A DNA stretch of 43,773 nt, taken from positions 1 through 43,773 of the forward strand of contig DRFO01000011.1 in the NCBI GenBank assembly GCA_011050525.1. The letters are read 5' to 3'. Below, piece by piece: positions 6,996-15,799 of the stretch. Position 1 is the stretch's first letter, and each line of letters opens with the position of its first letter. A model generated the notes under the pieces. It saw only the letters and a list, made by a program, of their open reading frames with translations, had not been told where the DNA came from and made no database searches. A program made the position numbers and the translations under genes. The DNA is from Halopseudomonas xinjiangensis. GTDB lineage: Bacteria; Pseudomonadota; Gammaproteobacteria; Pseudomonadales; Pseudomonadaceae.

Positions 6996-7444
6996 TCGAT
7001 CGCATGCAGAACCCGGCGAACCTGCCTAGCGCCTAGATCCGTGTCGCAGAGAGCGAAAGGAGGCTCACCCCCCAGCGCATCGTTGGGGATCGCTAACCAT
7101 TTGGCTGCAATTTTGTCGTCCTCAAACACATCACGCGCTAATAATGCCACCTGCAACAGTCGATCGACACGCTCTGAAGCCACCGGATCCAGCGGTTTCC
7201 CATCTTTAAACCGGCGTTCTGCAGTGGAGGGCGATAGATTCAGCATGGTGCCTATGGTGCTGCGGTTGACGGCGAGCGCCGTACCGACCAATGCGATCAT
7301 CATTGCGGGAAGACCCGCTCGGATGATCTGGATCCGTTCAGCATCTTTCAAAGCTGAAATTTGCTCGGCTACGGTCCAAAAGCTGGCGTCAGATTGAGCC
7401 TCGGATTGACCTTTGAGTAGCTCGGGTAAATCTATCATGATCAT
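6977..7444 (-). CDS. Xre/MbcA/ParS-type antitoxin (DUF2384)
   Basis: 155 residues. An N-terminal helical region with a putative HTH (NRSTIGTMLNLSPSTAERRFKDGKPLDP, in two parts, near residues 60-86) is followed by a C-terminal MbcA/ParS toxin-binding domain (DVFEDDKIAAKWLAIPNDAL, GGEPPFAL, DTDLGARQV), which is diagnostic of antitoxins paired with RES toxins. It should neutralise the toxin and repress the operon. The start codon overlaps a 12-bp palindrome that could be its own operator. Confidence 0.9.
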   Translation of the reverse strand: MIMIDLPELLKGQSEAQSDASFWTVAEQISALKDAERIQIIRAGLPAMMIALVGTALAVNRSTIGTMLNLSPSTAERRFKDGKPLDPVASERVDRLLQVALLARDVFEDDKIAAKWLAIPNDALGGEPPFALCDTDLGARQVRRVLHAIEWGNAA

Positions 7445-7486
7445 TAACGTTAATCCTCAAATGAGGTTTTGCGGTACTTCAAATGA
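7443..7486. promoter_or_regulatory. Palindromes at the start of the toxin-antitoxin operon
   Basis: ATTAACGTTAAT (7443-7454) is a perfect 12-bp palindrome overlapping the antitoxin start codon, immediately followed by CCTCAAATGAGG (7455-7466), nearly perfect. TCAAATGA recurs at 7457-7464 and 7479-7486, 22 bp apart. Such sites fit autorepression by the Xre antitoxin. Confidence 0.5.
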
Positions 7487-7610
7487 TAGTCCTAATCTTG
7501 CAGCTAAACCATCTCCGTTTATCTAGACATGGACTGACGGTTTTGTACGCATTGGGACTCTGCGATCGACGCACCGAGTGGTACGCAGGTGTGGTTAACA
7601 TCTGTTACCA

Positions 7611-7898
7611 ATGCTCATTTTTCTGGGTACTCATAGAGACGTGCTCGTTCTTAACTTAATGAAGTCTTTGAATGGACTTAAGTCTCTGGCCATACATGAG
7701 ATCGAAGGCATGAAGCCAGCTCAGCTGAGCGGGTATGCAAAAATGATCGGAGACGTACCTACGAACCTGGAACATGCTCAGTCATTGGTTCGTGAAGGCC
7801 AGAAATTTTTTGAGCCTAGCAATCTCAAACTGTTGGAGCACCTTGGAGTGGATCCAAGATCTTTATCTATTATGATCAAAGACTTGGAAATTACCTGA
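7611..7898 (+). CDS. Hypothetical small protein
   Basis: The open frame gives 95 residues from ATG 7611; an internal ATG at 7659 would give 79 residues and may be the real start. Neither has a clear ribosome site. The product is mixed, with a SNLKLLEHLGVDPRSLS segment that looks like a folded helical protein, and no export signal. A 10-bp hairpin at 7976-8010 lies downstream. I do not recognise it. Confidence 0.4.
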   Translation: MLIFLGTHRDVLVLNLMKSLNGLKSLAIHEIEGMKPAQLSGYAKMIGDVPTNLEHAQSLVREGQKFFEPSNLKLLEHLGVDPRSLSIMIKDLEIT

Positions 7899-7975
7899 TG
7901 ACCTGAGTAGAGACAGGCCTATGGCTTCGTATAATGAGGCACGTCGTTATGTTAACTCGCGACTGAAAGGAGATT

Positions 7976-8010
7976 GCAGGGTCGGAAAATGGTTTTCGTC
8001 CCGGCCCTGC
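7976..8010 (+). terminator. Weak hairpin terminator
   Basis: GCAGGGTCGG (7976-7985) pairs with CCGGCCCTGC (8001-8010), with one G-U pair. The following sequence is TATTTA, so it is only a weak intrinsic terminator. Confidence 0.35.
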
Positions 8011-8050
8011 TATTTAGCATAACGTCGGATTATGCGATGCCTTTTCGCTT

Positions 8051-8081
8051 AATTAGTTGCTGTTTAGTGTTCAATTAGTTG
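8051..8081 (+). promoter_or_regulatory. Direct repeats upstream of the small gene at 8116
   Basis: AATTAGTTG occurs at 8051-8059 and 8073-8081, 22 bp apart. TATGAT at about 8083-8088 could be a -10 element. Together they suggest a regulated promoter for the gene at 8116. Confidence 0.35.
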
Positions 8082-8115
8082 TTATGATGGTCCCATCTTA
8101 ACAGGAGTACAAGAC

Positions 8116-8331
8116 ATGGGCCGCATGACAAAAACCAGCAAGCAGAACCTGACCGTTGCCGACACCTGCGGTTTTTCAGCCGCTGCTCCCGGCGTGCTGG
8201 TTTGGGTTAGTCGTAATGGAAACCGTGCTTTTCTTCATGACTCTGAATCGCCGCTCGTATACCCGACAGAAGCTCTTGCTCGTCGGGCTATTCGTCGCGT
8301 TCGCCCTGACCTTCAACCATCTACTATCTAA
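8116..8331 (+). CDS. Hypothetical small basic protein
   Basis: 71 residues from ATG 8116 with an AGGAGT ribosome site upstream (8103-8108). The C-terminal half has the pattern VLVWVSRNGNRAF, then TEALARRAIRRVRPDL, a strand followed by an Arg-rich helix. I cannot assign a family. It has its own upstream repeats and a good terminator at 8339-8376, so it behaves like an independent transcription unit. A second frame through this region (8156-8509) is a shadow. Confidence 0.55.
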   Translation: MGRMTKTSKQNLTVADTCGFSAAAPGVLVWVSRNGNRAFLHDSESPLVYPTEALARRAIRRVRPDLQPSTI

Positions 8332-8338
8332 TCACAAC

Positions 8339-8376
8339 AAAGCCTCTGACGGCCTTACAGCCACTCAGGGGCTTTT
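8339..8376 (+). terminator. Intrinsic terminator after the small gene
   Basis: AAAGCCTCTG (8339-8348) pairs with CAGGGGCTTT (8366-8375) with one G-U pair, and is followed by a T. The A-rich 5' arm and T-rich 3' arm are typical of a bidirectional terminator. Confidence 0.6.
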
Positions 8377-8606
8377 CGCGTTCTTATCCCTATCCAACAC
8401 CGACTGTGAGCGGAGCGACCAACGATCCCAGCCCTGGCATCACCAACCCTTCACCGCCAGCAACCTATTAACGAAGCGCCTATGGCTTCGCATACATACA
8501 TTATGTTAAATATTCTTATTCTAATAGTTTATCAAGCAGGTCAGATCATTCCTTATTTAAATAGGTGGACGTGTTAAACGATTCAACCGGTCCGACGAAT
8601 CCGAAG

Positions 8607-9017
8607 CTAACTAGCCTTTGAAACACGCTGGGAAAGAATATCGATGATAGGGCATTCCGGCACGCTCTCTCCGCTACACTGACTTGCCATCGCCGCCAAT
8701 GCTTGCTCTATGCGGCGAAGGTCGTCGATTTTGCGCTGAATATCATCAATATGACAGAGCGCGAGCTCCTGGACTTGAGCGCATGTGTAGTGCCCTCTCT
8801 CGACTAGCGACAATAGACTCTGCACTTCATCTAGCGTGAAACCTAGCCCACGGGCGCGACGAATGAAGTTGAGTCGAGTGACATGGCTTTCTTCATAGAG
8901 CCGATATCCGTTCTCGCTTCGTGGTGGGCTCGGCAAAAGGTTGATCCGCTCATAGTAACGAATGGTTTCGATATTACAGCTGGTCCGCTTGGCCAGTTCT
9001 CCTCGACGCAATGACAT
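8607..9017 (-). CDS. merR: Mercury-responsive regulator MerR
   Basis: 136 residues. An N-terminal MerR winged helix (GELAKRTSCNIETIRYYERI, residues 6-25) is followed by a dimerisation helix (about 80-110) and Cys residues at 79, 114 and 122, which match the three Hg(II)-binding Cys positions of MerR. The C114-C122 spacing is one residue shorter than in the Tn501 protein. It is divergent from merT and shares the operator at 9034-9064. MerR represses without mercury and untwists the promoter when Hg(II) binds. Confidence 0.93.
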   Translation of the reverse strand: MSLRRGELAKRTSCNIETIRYYERINLLPSPPRSENGYRLYEESHVTRLNFIRRARGLGFTLDEVQSLLSLVERGHYTCAQVQELALCHIDDIQRKIDDLRRIEQALAAMASQCSGESVPECPIIDILSQRVSKAS

Positions 9018-9033
9018 CGCTTAGCTCCCCCTC

Positions 9034-9064
9034 TTGACCCTGTAGTAAGTACAGGGACTAGTGT
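9034..9064 (+). promoter_or_regulatory. mer operator/promoter
   Basis: TTGACC (9034-9039) and TAGTGT (9059-9064) are separated by a 19-bp spacer, the over-long spacing typical of MerR-controlled promoters. Within it CCCTGTA (9038-9044) and TACAGGG (9050-9056) form a perfect 7-bp dyad around GTAAG. Confidence 0.9.
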
Positions 9065-9091
9065 AACTGTTTCCTGAGCGAGAGATTCAAA

Positions 9092-9496
9092 ATGGAAACC
9101 CACAAAGGCAAGACGGCTTATTTAGGCGAGCAAGCCAGAACAAATCGGATTTGGCACAAAGGCCTACTGGCAAGTGGCGGCCTGATTAGTGCGGTTCTCG
9201 CCTCCTCCTGTTGCATCCTACCGCTGGTGCTGCTTTCGCTGGGCATCGGCGGAGCCTGGATGAGCAATCTCACGGCGCTTGAGCCCTACCAGCCCTACTT
9301 CCTCCTCGCCGCTCTGGTGATGCTCGGTGCCAGTTTCTACAACGCTTACCGTAAACCCAACAGTGCCTGCGGCACGGATGGCTACTGCCGCACCCCCTTG
9401 GCAGAGCGGGTAATCAAGGTCGCGCTTTGGACCGCGACGGCACTCGTCGTGTTGGCGCTCGCTTGGCCGTATGCCGCCCCGCTCTTCCTGGGCTAA
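9092..9496 (+). CDS. merT: Mercuric ion transporter MerT
   Basis: 134 residues with three predicted membrane spans. The first carries the vicinal Cys pair SSCCILP that takes Hg(II) from MerP. A second Cys pair lies in the loop (SACGTDGYC). The protein is slightly longer than the usual ~116 residues because of an extended hydrophilic N-terminus. First gene of the mer operon, 26 bp before merP. Confidence 0.93.
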   Translation: METHKGKTAYLGEQARTNRIWHKGLLASGGLISAVLASSCCILPLVLLSLGIGGAWMSNLTALEPYQPYFLLAALVMLGASFYNAYRKPNSACGTDGYCRTPLAERVIKVALWTATALVVLALAWPYAAPLFLG

Positions 9497-9521
9497 ATCC
9501 ATCTTGACTTGAGAGCCTGTT

Positions 9522-9830
9522 ATGAAGATTTATACTTTGATCTGCATCTGTCTTTTGACCGTAGCGAGCATGGGCAAGGCTTTCGCCGCGCAGCAGACCG
9601 TGACCCTTGCCGTTGACAATATGACCTGTTCCACCTGCCCCTACACCGTTAAAAAGGCACTTAGCCAAGTGCCTGGCGTGGAGAAGGCCACGGCTTCTTT
9701 CGAGGATAAAACCGCTACGGTGACCTTCGATGACACCAAGGCCAGTGTTGCAGATTTGACTACCGCGACGAGGAATGCAGGGCACCCGTCGCGCCGGGTC
9801 TCTGAGAAGTTCGAGGAACTAGCCCAGTAA
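9522..9830 (+). CDS. merP: Periplasmic mercury-binding protein MerP
   Basis: 102 residues: a signal peptide (cleavage after AFA near residue 22), then an HMA fold with the metal motif NMTCSTCPYTV. It collects Hg(II) in the periplasm and passes it to MerT. It ends with KFEELAQ, a few residues longer than the Tn501 form. Separated from merA by the merF remnant. Confidence 0.93.
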   Translation: MKIYTLICICLLTVASMGKAFAAQQTVTLAVDNMTCSTCPYTVKKALSQVPGVEKATASFEDKTATVTFDDTKASVADLTTATRNAGHPSRRVSEKFEELAQ

Positions 9831-9833
9831 AAA

Positions 9834-10047
9834 GCCGTGGCGTTCTCCCCGCTGAAATCGTGGGTACGGTGATTGTTGCGTTGTGCTGTTTCACGCCCGT
9901 GCTGTGGTATTACTCGCGGTAGTAGGGCTATCGGCCTGGCTGGGATATCTCGACCCGGTGCTATTGCCAGCGTTAGCGACTTTTGTCGGGATTGTTTTCT
10001 ACGCCTTGCACCGCCGTGGCGCGAGCCACAGCGATAAAAACCCCTGA
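9834..10047 (+). pseudogene. merF: merF, frameshifted and without a proper start
   Basis: Between merP and merA, one frame encodes GTVIVALCCFTPVL (9863-9904), matching the first span of MerF including its CC pair, then hits TAG at 9920-9922. The rest of MerF continues in another frame from about 9904 as VVLLAVVGLSAWLGYLDPVL and on to TGA at 10045-10047. One missing base near 9902-9904 explains this. The expected ATG and N-terminus are also absent. It should encode a second inner-membrane Hg(II) importer but looks inactive unless the frameshift is a sequencing error. Confidence 0.8.
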
Positions 10048-11691
<1,644 letters not shown>

Positions 11692-11949
11692 ATGTTTAAG
11701 AGGGAGCGATCACGCTAGTCGCGAGGATGTACAACCAATCACACGGGTCTTACGGGCGCAGTGTTGAAGCTGTATGAAGTACAGGCCTATGCTGACTTTT
11801 CAACATAACGCGTCCGAGCGACCGCCTGGCGAATCTTATTTCGGCAGCGAGCGAGTACGCGGCTGATCATCGAGGCGAGATTTCGCTAACGTCAACCAAT
11901 ACCGCGGCCCACGTTTACAGGTCCCCGGTTCAGCTAAGGAGACAACAGC
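11692..11949 (+). other. Intergenic region after merA
   Basis: No gene is visible. It holds the mer-like promoter at 11764-11793 and a leader of about 150 nt before the reductase gene at 11950. A 25-codon frame starting inside the -10 region is not credible. Confidence 0.5.
11764..11793 (+). promoter_or_regulatory. Second mer-like operator/promoter
   Basis: TTGAAG (11764-11769) and TATGCT (11788-11793) are separated by 18 bp, and between them CTGTA (11770-11774) and TACAG (11780-11784) form a dyad around TGAAG. This parallels the mer operator at 9034 (CTGTA/TACAG with the same 5-bp centre), so MerR, or a relative, probably controls the gene at 11950. Confidence 0.55.
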
Positions 11950-13296
11950 ATGGCGAAACATTACGACCTTATTGCCATTGGTACTGGCACCGCCGCCAAG
12001 ATGGTTACTATGCGCGCACTAGCCGCGAACTGGCGTATCGCGATTGTGGATTCCCGACCTTATGGCGGAACCTGCGCCCTGCGTGGTTGTGACCCGAAAA
12101 AAATGATGATTCAAGGTGCCAAGGCCCTGGATCATGTTCACCGGATGCAGGGAAAGGGCGTGGCAGGCGAGGTCAGTATCGACTGGGCTGATCTGGTCCG
12201 CTTCAAACGGGGGTTTACCGACCCCATACCACAGAAAAACGAGCACAGCTTCCAAAACAAAGGAATCGAAACTTATCATGGGCAAGCTCGCTTCACCGGC
12301 CCCAATAGCGTCGAAGTTGACGGACATATCCTGGAAGCGCGGCATGTGTTGATTGCCTCCGGAGCCGAGCCAGTCGAGCTGGGGATCCCCGGCGAGGAAC
12401 ACCTAATAGACAATGAAGGGTTTCTGGCACTGGAAAAACTACCCTCGCGAATTGTCCTGGTCGGCGGGGGATATATTGCCGCCGAGTTTTCCCATCTTGC
12501 CGCGCGCTCTGGCGCGCATGTGACCATTCTCCAGCGCGGTGGACGGATGCTGAAGCACTTCGACCCGGACCTGGTGGATTGGCTGATGGAGGCTTTCCGC
12601 AGTCAGGGCATCGACGTAAGGACCCAAACCAACGTGGAAGCCATTGAGAAAACGGCATTCGGTTACAACGTGCATGTATCCTCGAACGGCAAAACGGGTA
12701 CCGTTGAAGCGGATCTGGTTGTTCATGCCTCTGGGAGAGTACCCGCACTCAAGGATCTTAATCTGGAAGCGGCCGGCGTAGAGACTGAGAAAGGCCGGCT
12801 ATTACTGAACGAGCACCTGCAGAGTATATCGAATACGGCAGTCTATGCGGCCGGTGATGCCGCCCAGGTGGGGCCTCCCCTCACGCCCGTATCGAGTCAC
12901 GACGCCAAGGTGGTAGCCGCCCATCTGATCGATGGCAAGTGTGCCAAACCGGACTACGCCGGTGTGCCGAGTGTCGCTTTTACGATCCCGCCCATTGCGT
13001 CGGCCGGGCTCAACGAAGCACAGGCTAGTGAACAGGGGCTACGGTTTCGCGTCTCAAGCCAGCGCGCTCCGGATTGGTTTACCGCGCGTCAAGCCGCCGA
13101 ACCGGTCTATGGCTTCAAGATCCTGATAGAGGAAGAAACCGAGCGCGTGTTGGGAGCTCACCTCGTTGGGCCCAACGTTGATGAGGTTATCAACCTGTTC
13201 GCATTGGCTATTCGTCACGGGCTGACCACTATGGATCTCAAAACAACAATGTTTGCCTACCCAACGGGGGCTTCCGACATAGGATCGATGCTGTAA
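11950..13296 (+). CDS. FAD/NAD(P)-dependent disulfide reductase, MerA/glutathione-reductase-like
   Basis: 448 residues with the full pyridine nucleotide-disulfide reductase layout: FAD-binding IAIGTGTAAKMVTM, redox pair GGTCALRGCDPKK (near residue 40), NAD(P)-binding VLVGGGYIAAEFSHLA, second FAD motif VYAAGDAAQVG, and a dimerisation domain. It lacks the HMA domain and the C-terminal Cys pair of MerA, so it is unlikely to reduce Hg(II) itself. The His-Pro pair used by glutathione and lipoamide reductases is replaced by Tyr-Pro (FAYPTGASD), so the electron acceptor is unclear. AAGGAG precedes the start. Its mer-like promoter suggests induction by mercury. Confidence 0.8.
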   Translation: MAKHYDLIAIGTGTAAKMVTMRALAANWRIAIVDSRPYGGTCALRGCDPKKMMIQGAKALDHVHRMQGKGVAGEVSIDWADLVRFKRGFTDPIPQKNEHSFQNKGIETYHGQARFTGPNSVEVDGHILEARHVLIASGAEPVELGIPGEEHLIDNEGFLALEKLPSRIVLVGGGYIAAEFSHLAARSGAHVTILQRGGRMLKHFDPDLVDWLMEAFRSQGIDVRTQTNVEAIEKTAFGYNVHVSSNGKTGTVEADLVVHASGRVPALKDLNLEAAGVETEKGRLLLNEHLQSISNTAVYAAGDAAQVGPPLTPVSSHDAKVVAAHLIDGKCAKPDYAGVPSVAFTIPPIASAGLNEAQASEQGLRFRVSSQRAPDWFTARQAAEPVYGFKILIEEETERVLGAHLVGPNVDEVINLFALAIRHGLTTMDLKTTMFAYPTGASDIGSML

Positions 13297-13410
13297 CGGT
13301 AAGGTGCGAGTAATACGACAGAGTCGCAGAGCCAAAACTGGCGTCGTGAGCGATATTATTTGCGAGCAGGATAACGATAGGAGGCTGTGTAGCCTGCCGA
13401 TGCATGAGGG

Positions 13411-13989
13411 TCACTCTGATAGGCTCCCGTCGCTCGGGGTTAGTCTCAATAAGGCGGCATTCAGCGTCGGCCGGGTGACTTCAAAGTGTTGGCAGATCTC
13501 GGCTTTAGTGATGACGGGGTCGGCCAACATCGCAGCCGCCTTTCGAGCGTCACCCAATGTCATCTTGAATTTACGGCCCCCCTTTCTTCCTCGAGCACGG
13601 GCGGCGGCCAACCCTGCTTTGGTTCGTTCTTGGATGAGCGAGCGTTCGAACTCGGCCAGCCCACCGAAGATGTGGAAAATAAGTTTTCCGCCGGCGCTAG
13701 TGGTGTCGATGCTTTCAGTAAGCGATTTGAACCCTACCTGCTGTGCTTCAAGCTCTGAAACGATGGTCACCAGGTCCTTTAAGCTCCGGCCCAGGCGATC
13801 CAGTCGCCAGACCGTCAGCGTGTCACCCGGGCGCAAAATGTGAAGGCATTTTTCAAGCTCTGGTCGTTCTCGGGATGCCCCGCTCCCCTTCTCTTCGTAA
13901 ATCCGCTCACATCCGGCAGCCATCAGCGCGTCCAGCTGCAGCGACGTGTCTTGCTGAATTGTTGATACGCGCGCATATCCAATATTCAC
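13411..13989 (-). CDS. Serine recombinase (Tn3-resolvase/invertase family)
   Basis: 192 residues. Catalytic domain with the nucleophile in YARVSTIQQD (Ser at residue 9), the YEEKGSGASRERPEL region, VWRLDRLGRS, and GGLAEFERSLIQERT. A C-terminal DNA-binding domain includes ITKAEICQHFEVTRPTLNAAL. It probably resolves plasmid multimers or transposon cointegrates at the repeats just upstream of its start (14000-14119). No Tn3-type transposase or terminal repeats are visible nearby, so it may be the relic of a mercury transposon. Confidence 0.9.
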   Translation of the reverse strand: MNIGYARVSTIQQDTSLQLDALMAAGCERIYEEKGSGASRERPELEKCLHILRPGDTLTVWRLDRLGRSLKDLVTIVSELEAQQVGFKSLTESIDTTSAGGKLIFHIFGGLAEFERSLIQERTKAGLAAARARGRKGGRKFKMTLGDARKAAAMLADPVITKAEICQHFEVTRPTLNAALLRLTPSDGSLSE

Positions 13990-13999
13990 GATGCTTACC

Positions 14000-14119
14000 T
14001 AAAGAAAACGTACGTTTGGTTTCAATAGAATATTATATGCGTTTCTTTCGGTTTAAACGCAGCGCATCGCCAATTTTTTGGTCAAGGCAAATGATGTAAA
14101 GAAAACGGTGGTTTGATTT
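14000..14119. other. Probable res site of the serine recombinase
   Basis: TAAAGAAAACG followed by GTTTG and TTT occurs at 14000-14022 and again at 14097-14119. An inverted, slightly shorter copy (CGTTTCTTTCGGTTTAAACG) lies at about 14040-14059. Three repeats in about 120 bp directly upstream of a resolvase gene is the classical res layout. Confidence 0.5.
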
Positions 14120-14332
14120 ACAAAAATTTCTGCGCGCCTGTGGCTCAGCATATTGAAAGCCAAGTTCTGCATGTTAATTAGGGCTGAACGCCGATTCGAA
14201 GTCATGGTTGCTGCCGCTCGGCCATGCGTAACCTAACCTCCTCCGCCTCCTTTTTGGTGTGAATCCAGTCAACAAAAAACGACCTCGCCCAGGCGGTGCG
14301 TCTGTTACTGAAGTTCCATCCCACGTCTTTAC
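14120..14332. other. Gene-free stretch before the porin promoter
   Basis: About 210 bp with no supported gene. Minus-strand frames here have no start signals. I see nothing else in it. Confidence 0.4.
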
Positions 14333-14386
14333 ATTACAAAATTGTAATAATCTTGCATTGCTGGAAAGTTCCAAGAGGAATACGAT
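14333..14386 (+). promoter_or_regulatory. CopR-type box and -10 of the porin gene
   Basis: ATTACA-AAAT-TGTAAT (14333-14348) matches the copper-box pattern found at several other promoters here. TACGAT (14381-14386) follows 32 bp later, the same spacing as at 25283, 28469, 33434, 38024 and 41745. Confidence 0.6.
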
Positions 14387-14432
14387 TAAAACGTTAGATT
14401 TAAAAAAGTCTCCCTAATAAGACGAAAATCAA

Positions 14433-15761
14433 ATGAATAAAAAAATCAGCCTTTCATTAATTGCTTCATCCATACTCATCGCCGCTCACTCCGGGGCCAT
14501 CTCAGCACAAGAGCAAGCTGCTTCTGGCTTCCTAGACGGAAGCACCCTGTCGGTACTGAACCGGAACTTCTATTTTAATCGAGACGACCGCAATGGTCAG
14601 TTCAGCCCGAAAGGAACGGGATATTCGGAAGCGTGGGCGCACGGCGTAATAGCTAACTTCGAGTCCGGATTTACCGCAGGAACCGTTGGCTTTGGCCTGG
14701 ATGCTTTTGCAATGCTGGGCTTGAAGCTTGATACTGGCGATGGACGAAACGGTGCAGGCAGCACCTTTGACGTTCTTCCCACCGACAGCCAGGGCGAAGC
14801 TGTGGATGAGTACACAAAGTTCGGCGCGGCGGCAAAATTAAGCGCTTTTGACACAGTCGTTAAAGTCGGCGATGTGTTTCCGACGACCCCTGTAGTCCAT
14901 TATGGCGATTCCCGGCTACTTCCTGAAAGCTTCCGAGGCGTTACGCTTGTCAATACCCATATTGACGGGCTGACTGTGCAAAGCGGTCGGCTAAGCGGCA
15001 TGAGCCAACCAACCAGCAGCAGCATGGATGATGAGTTTGCGACATTTTACGCAGGTCCGGTTGATTCTCCCTGGGTCGCATATTTTGGGGGGGATTACAC
15101 TCTAAACCCTGCGCTAGGGTTCAGCTTGTATACGAGTCGCCTTAAGGACGCGTGGGATCAAAGTTATTTTGGTGCTTCTAGTGAACTGCCCTTGTCTGAA
15201 CAACTTTCGCTATTTGGCGGCGTAAATTATTACTCCGCCACCGACGAAGGAAAGAAACTACTCGGTGAATTTAACAACCAGATTTGGAGTGCTAGTGTAG
15301 GCATCGCGACCGAAACACACGGCGTCACATTGTCCCACCAGCGCAACCACGGAGACGATGATTTCGATTATCTTCGCCAGGCTGATTCAGTTTATCTGGA
15401 TCACTCGTTACAATATAGCGACTTTAATTCGCCAAAAGAGCGGTCATGGATGATTCGTTATGATCTCGATATGACTGAGTACGGCGTGCCGGGACTGTCA
15501 TTTATGACGCGCTACGCCACAGGAAGTGATGCAGATTACTCGGACGCTAACGCTGTGTATATGCGTGCAGATGCCAATGGAAACCCGCTAACTGATCAAA
15601 AGCGTTGGGAGAGAAATGTCGAGGCTCAATATATAGTGCAGACCGGAAGGCTTCAGGGTTTGTCTTTCAGGCTCCGCCAGGCTACGACACGAGCGACTGC
15701 TTTCGAGTCTGATCTTGATGAAGTCCGGGTTATCATCGCCTACCCGCTTGATATTATCTGA
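14433..15761 (+). CDS. OprD-family outer-membrane porin
   Basis: 442 residues with a signal peptide (ending near AISAQEQ, residue 26). Typical OprD features: FLDGSTLSVLNRNFYFNRD near the mature start, a GVIANFESGFTAGTVGFGLD strand, DSRLLPESFRG, GLTVQSGRLS, and a C-terminal strand (LDEVRVIIAYPLD) suited to beta-barrel insertion. The family takes up basic amino acids and other small organic solutes, and some members admit carbapenems; the substrate cannot be read here. A copper-type box lies in the promoter and a strong terminator follows. Confidence 0.9.
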   Translation: MNKKISLSLIASSILIAAHSGAISAQEQAASGFLDGSTLSVLNRNFYFNRDDRNGQFSPKGTGYSEAWAHGVIANFESGFTAGTVGFGLDAFAMLGLKLDTGDGRNGAGSTFDVLPTDSQGEAVDEYTKFGAAAKLSAFDTVVKVGDVFPTTPVVHYGDSRLLPESFRGVTLVNTHIDGLTVQSGRLSGMSQPTSSSMDDEFATFYAGPVDSPWVAYFGGDYTLNPALGFSLYTSRLKDAWDQSYFGASSELPLSEQLSLFGGVNYYSATDEGKKLLGEFNNQIWSASVGIATETHGVTLSHQRNHGDDDFDYLRQADSVYLDHSLQYSDFNSPKERSWMIRYDLDMTEYGVPGLSFMTRYATGSDADYSDANAVYMRADANGNPLTDQKRWERNVEAQYIVQTGRLQGLSFRLRQATTRATAFESDLDEVRVIIAYPLDII

Positions 15762-15775
15762 TTGCGATTCAACAT

Positions 15776-15799
15776 GGGCGCCTACACGGCGCCCTTTTT
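15776..15799 (+). terminator. Intrinsic terminator of the porin gene
   Basis: GGGCGCC (15776-15782), TACAC loop, GGCGCCC (15788-15794), then TTTTT (15795-15799). A textbook terminator, lying between the convergent porin and cation-diffusion genes. Confidence 0.9.
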
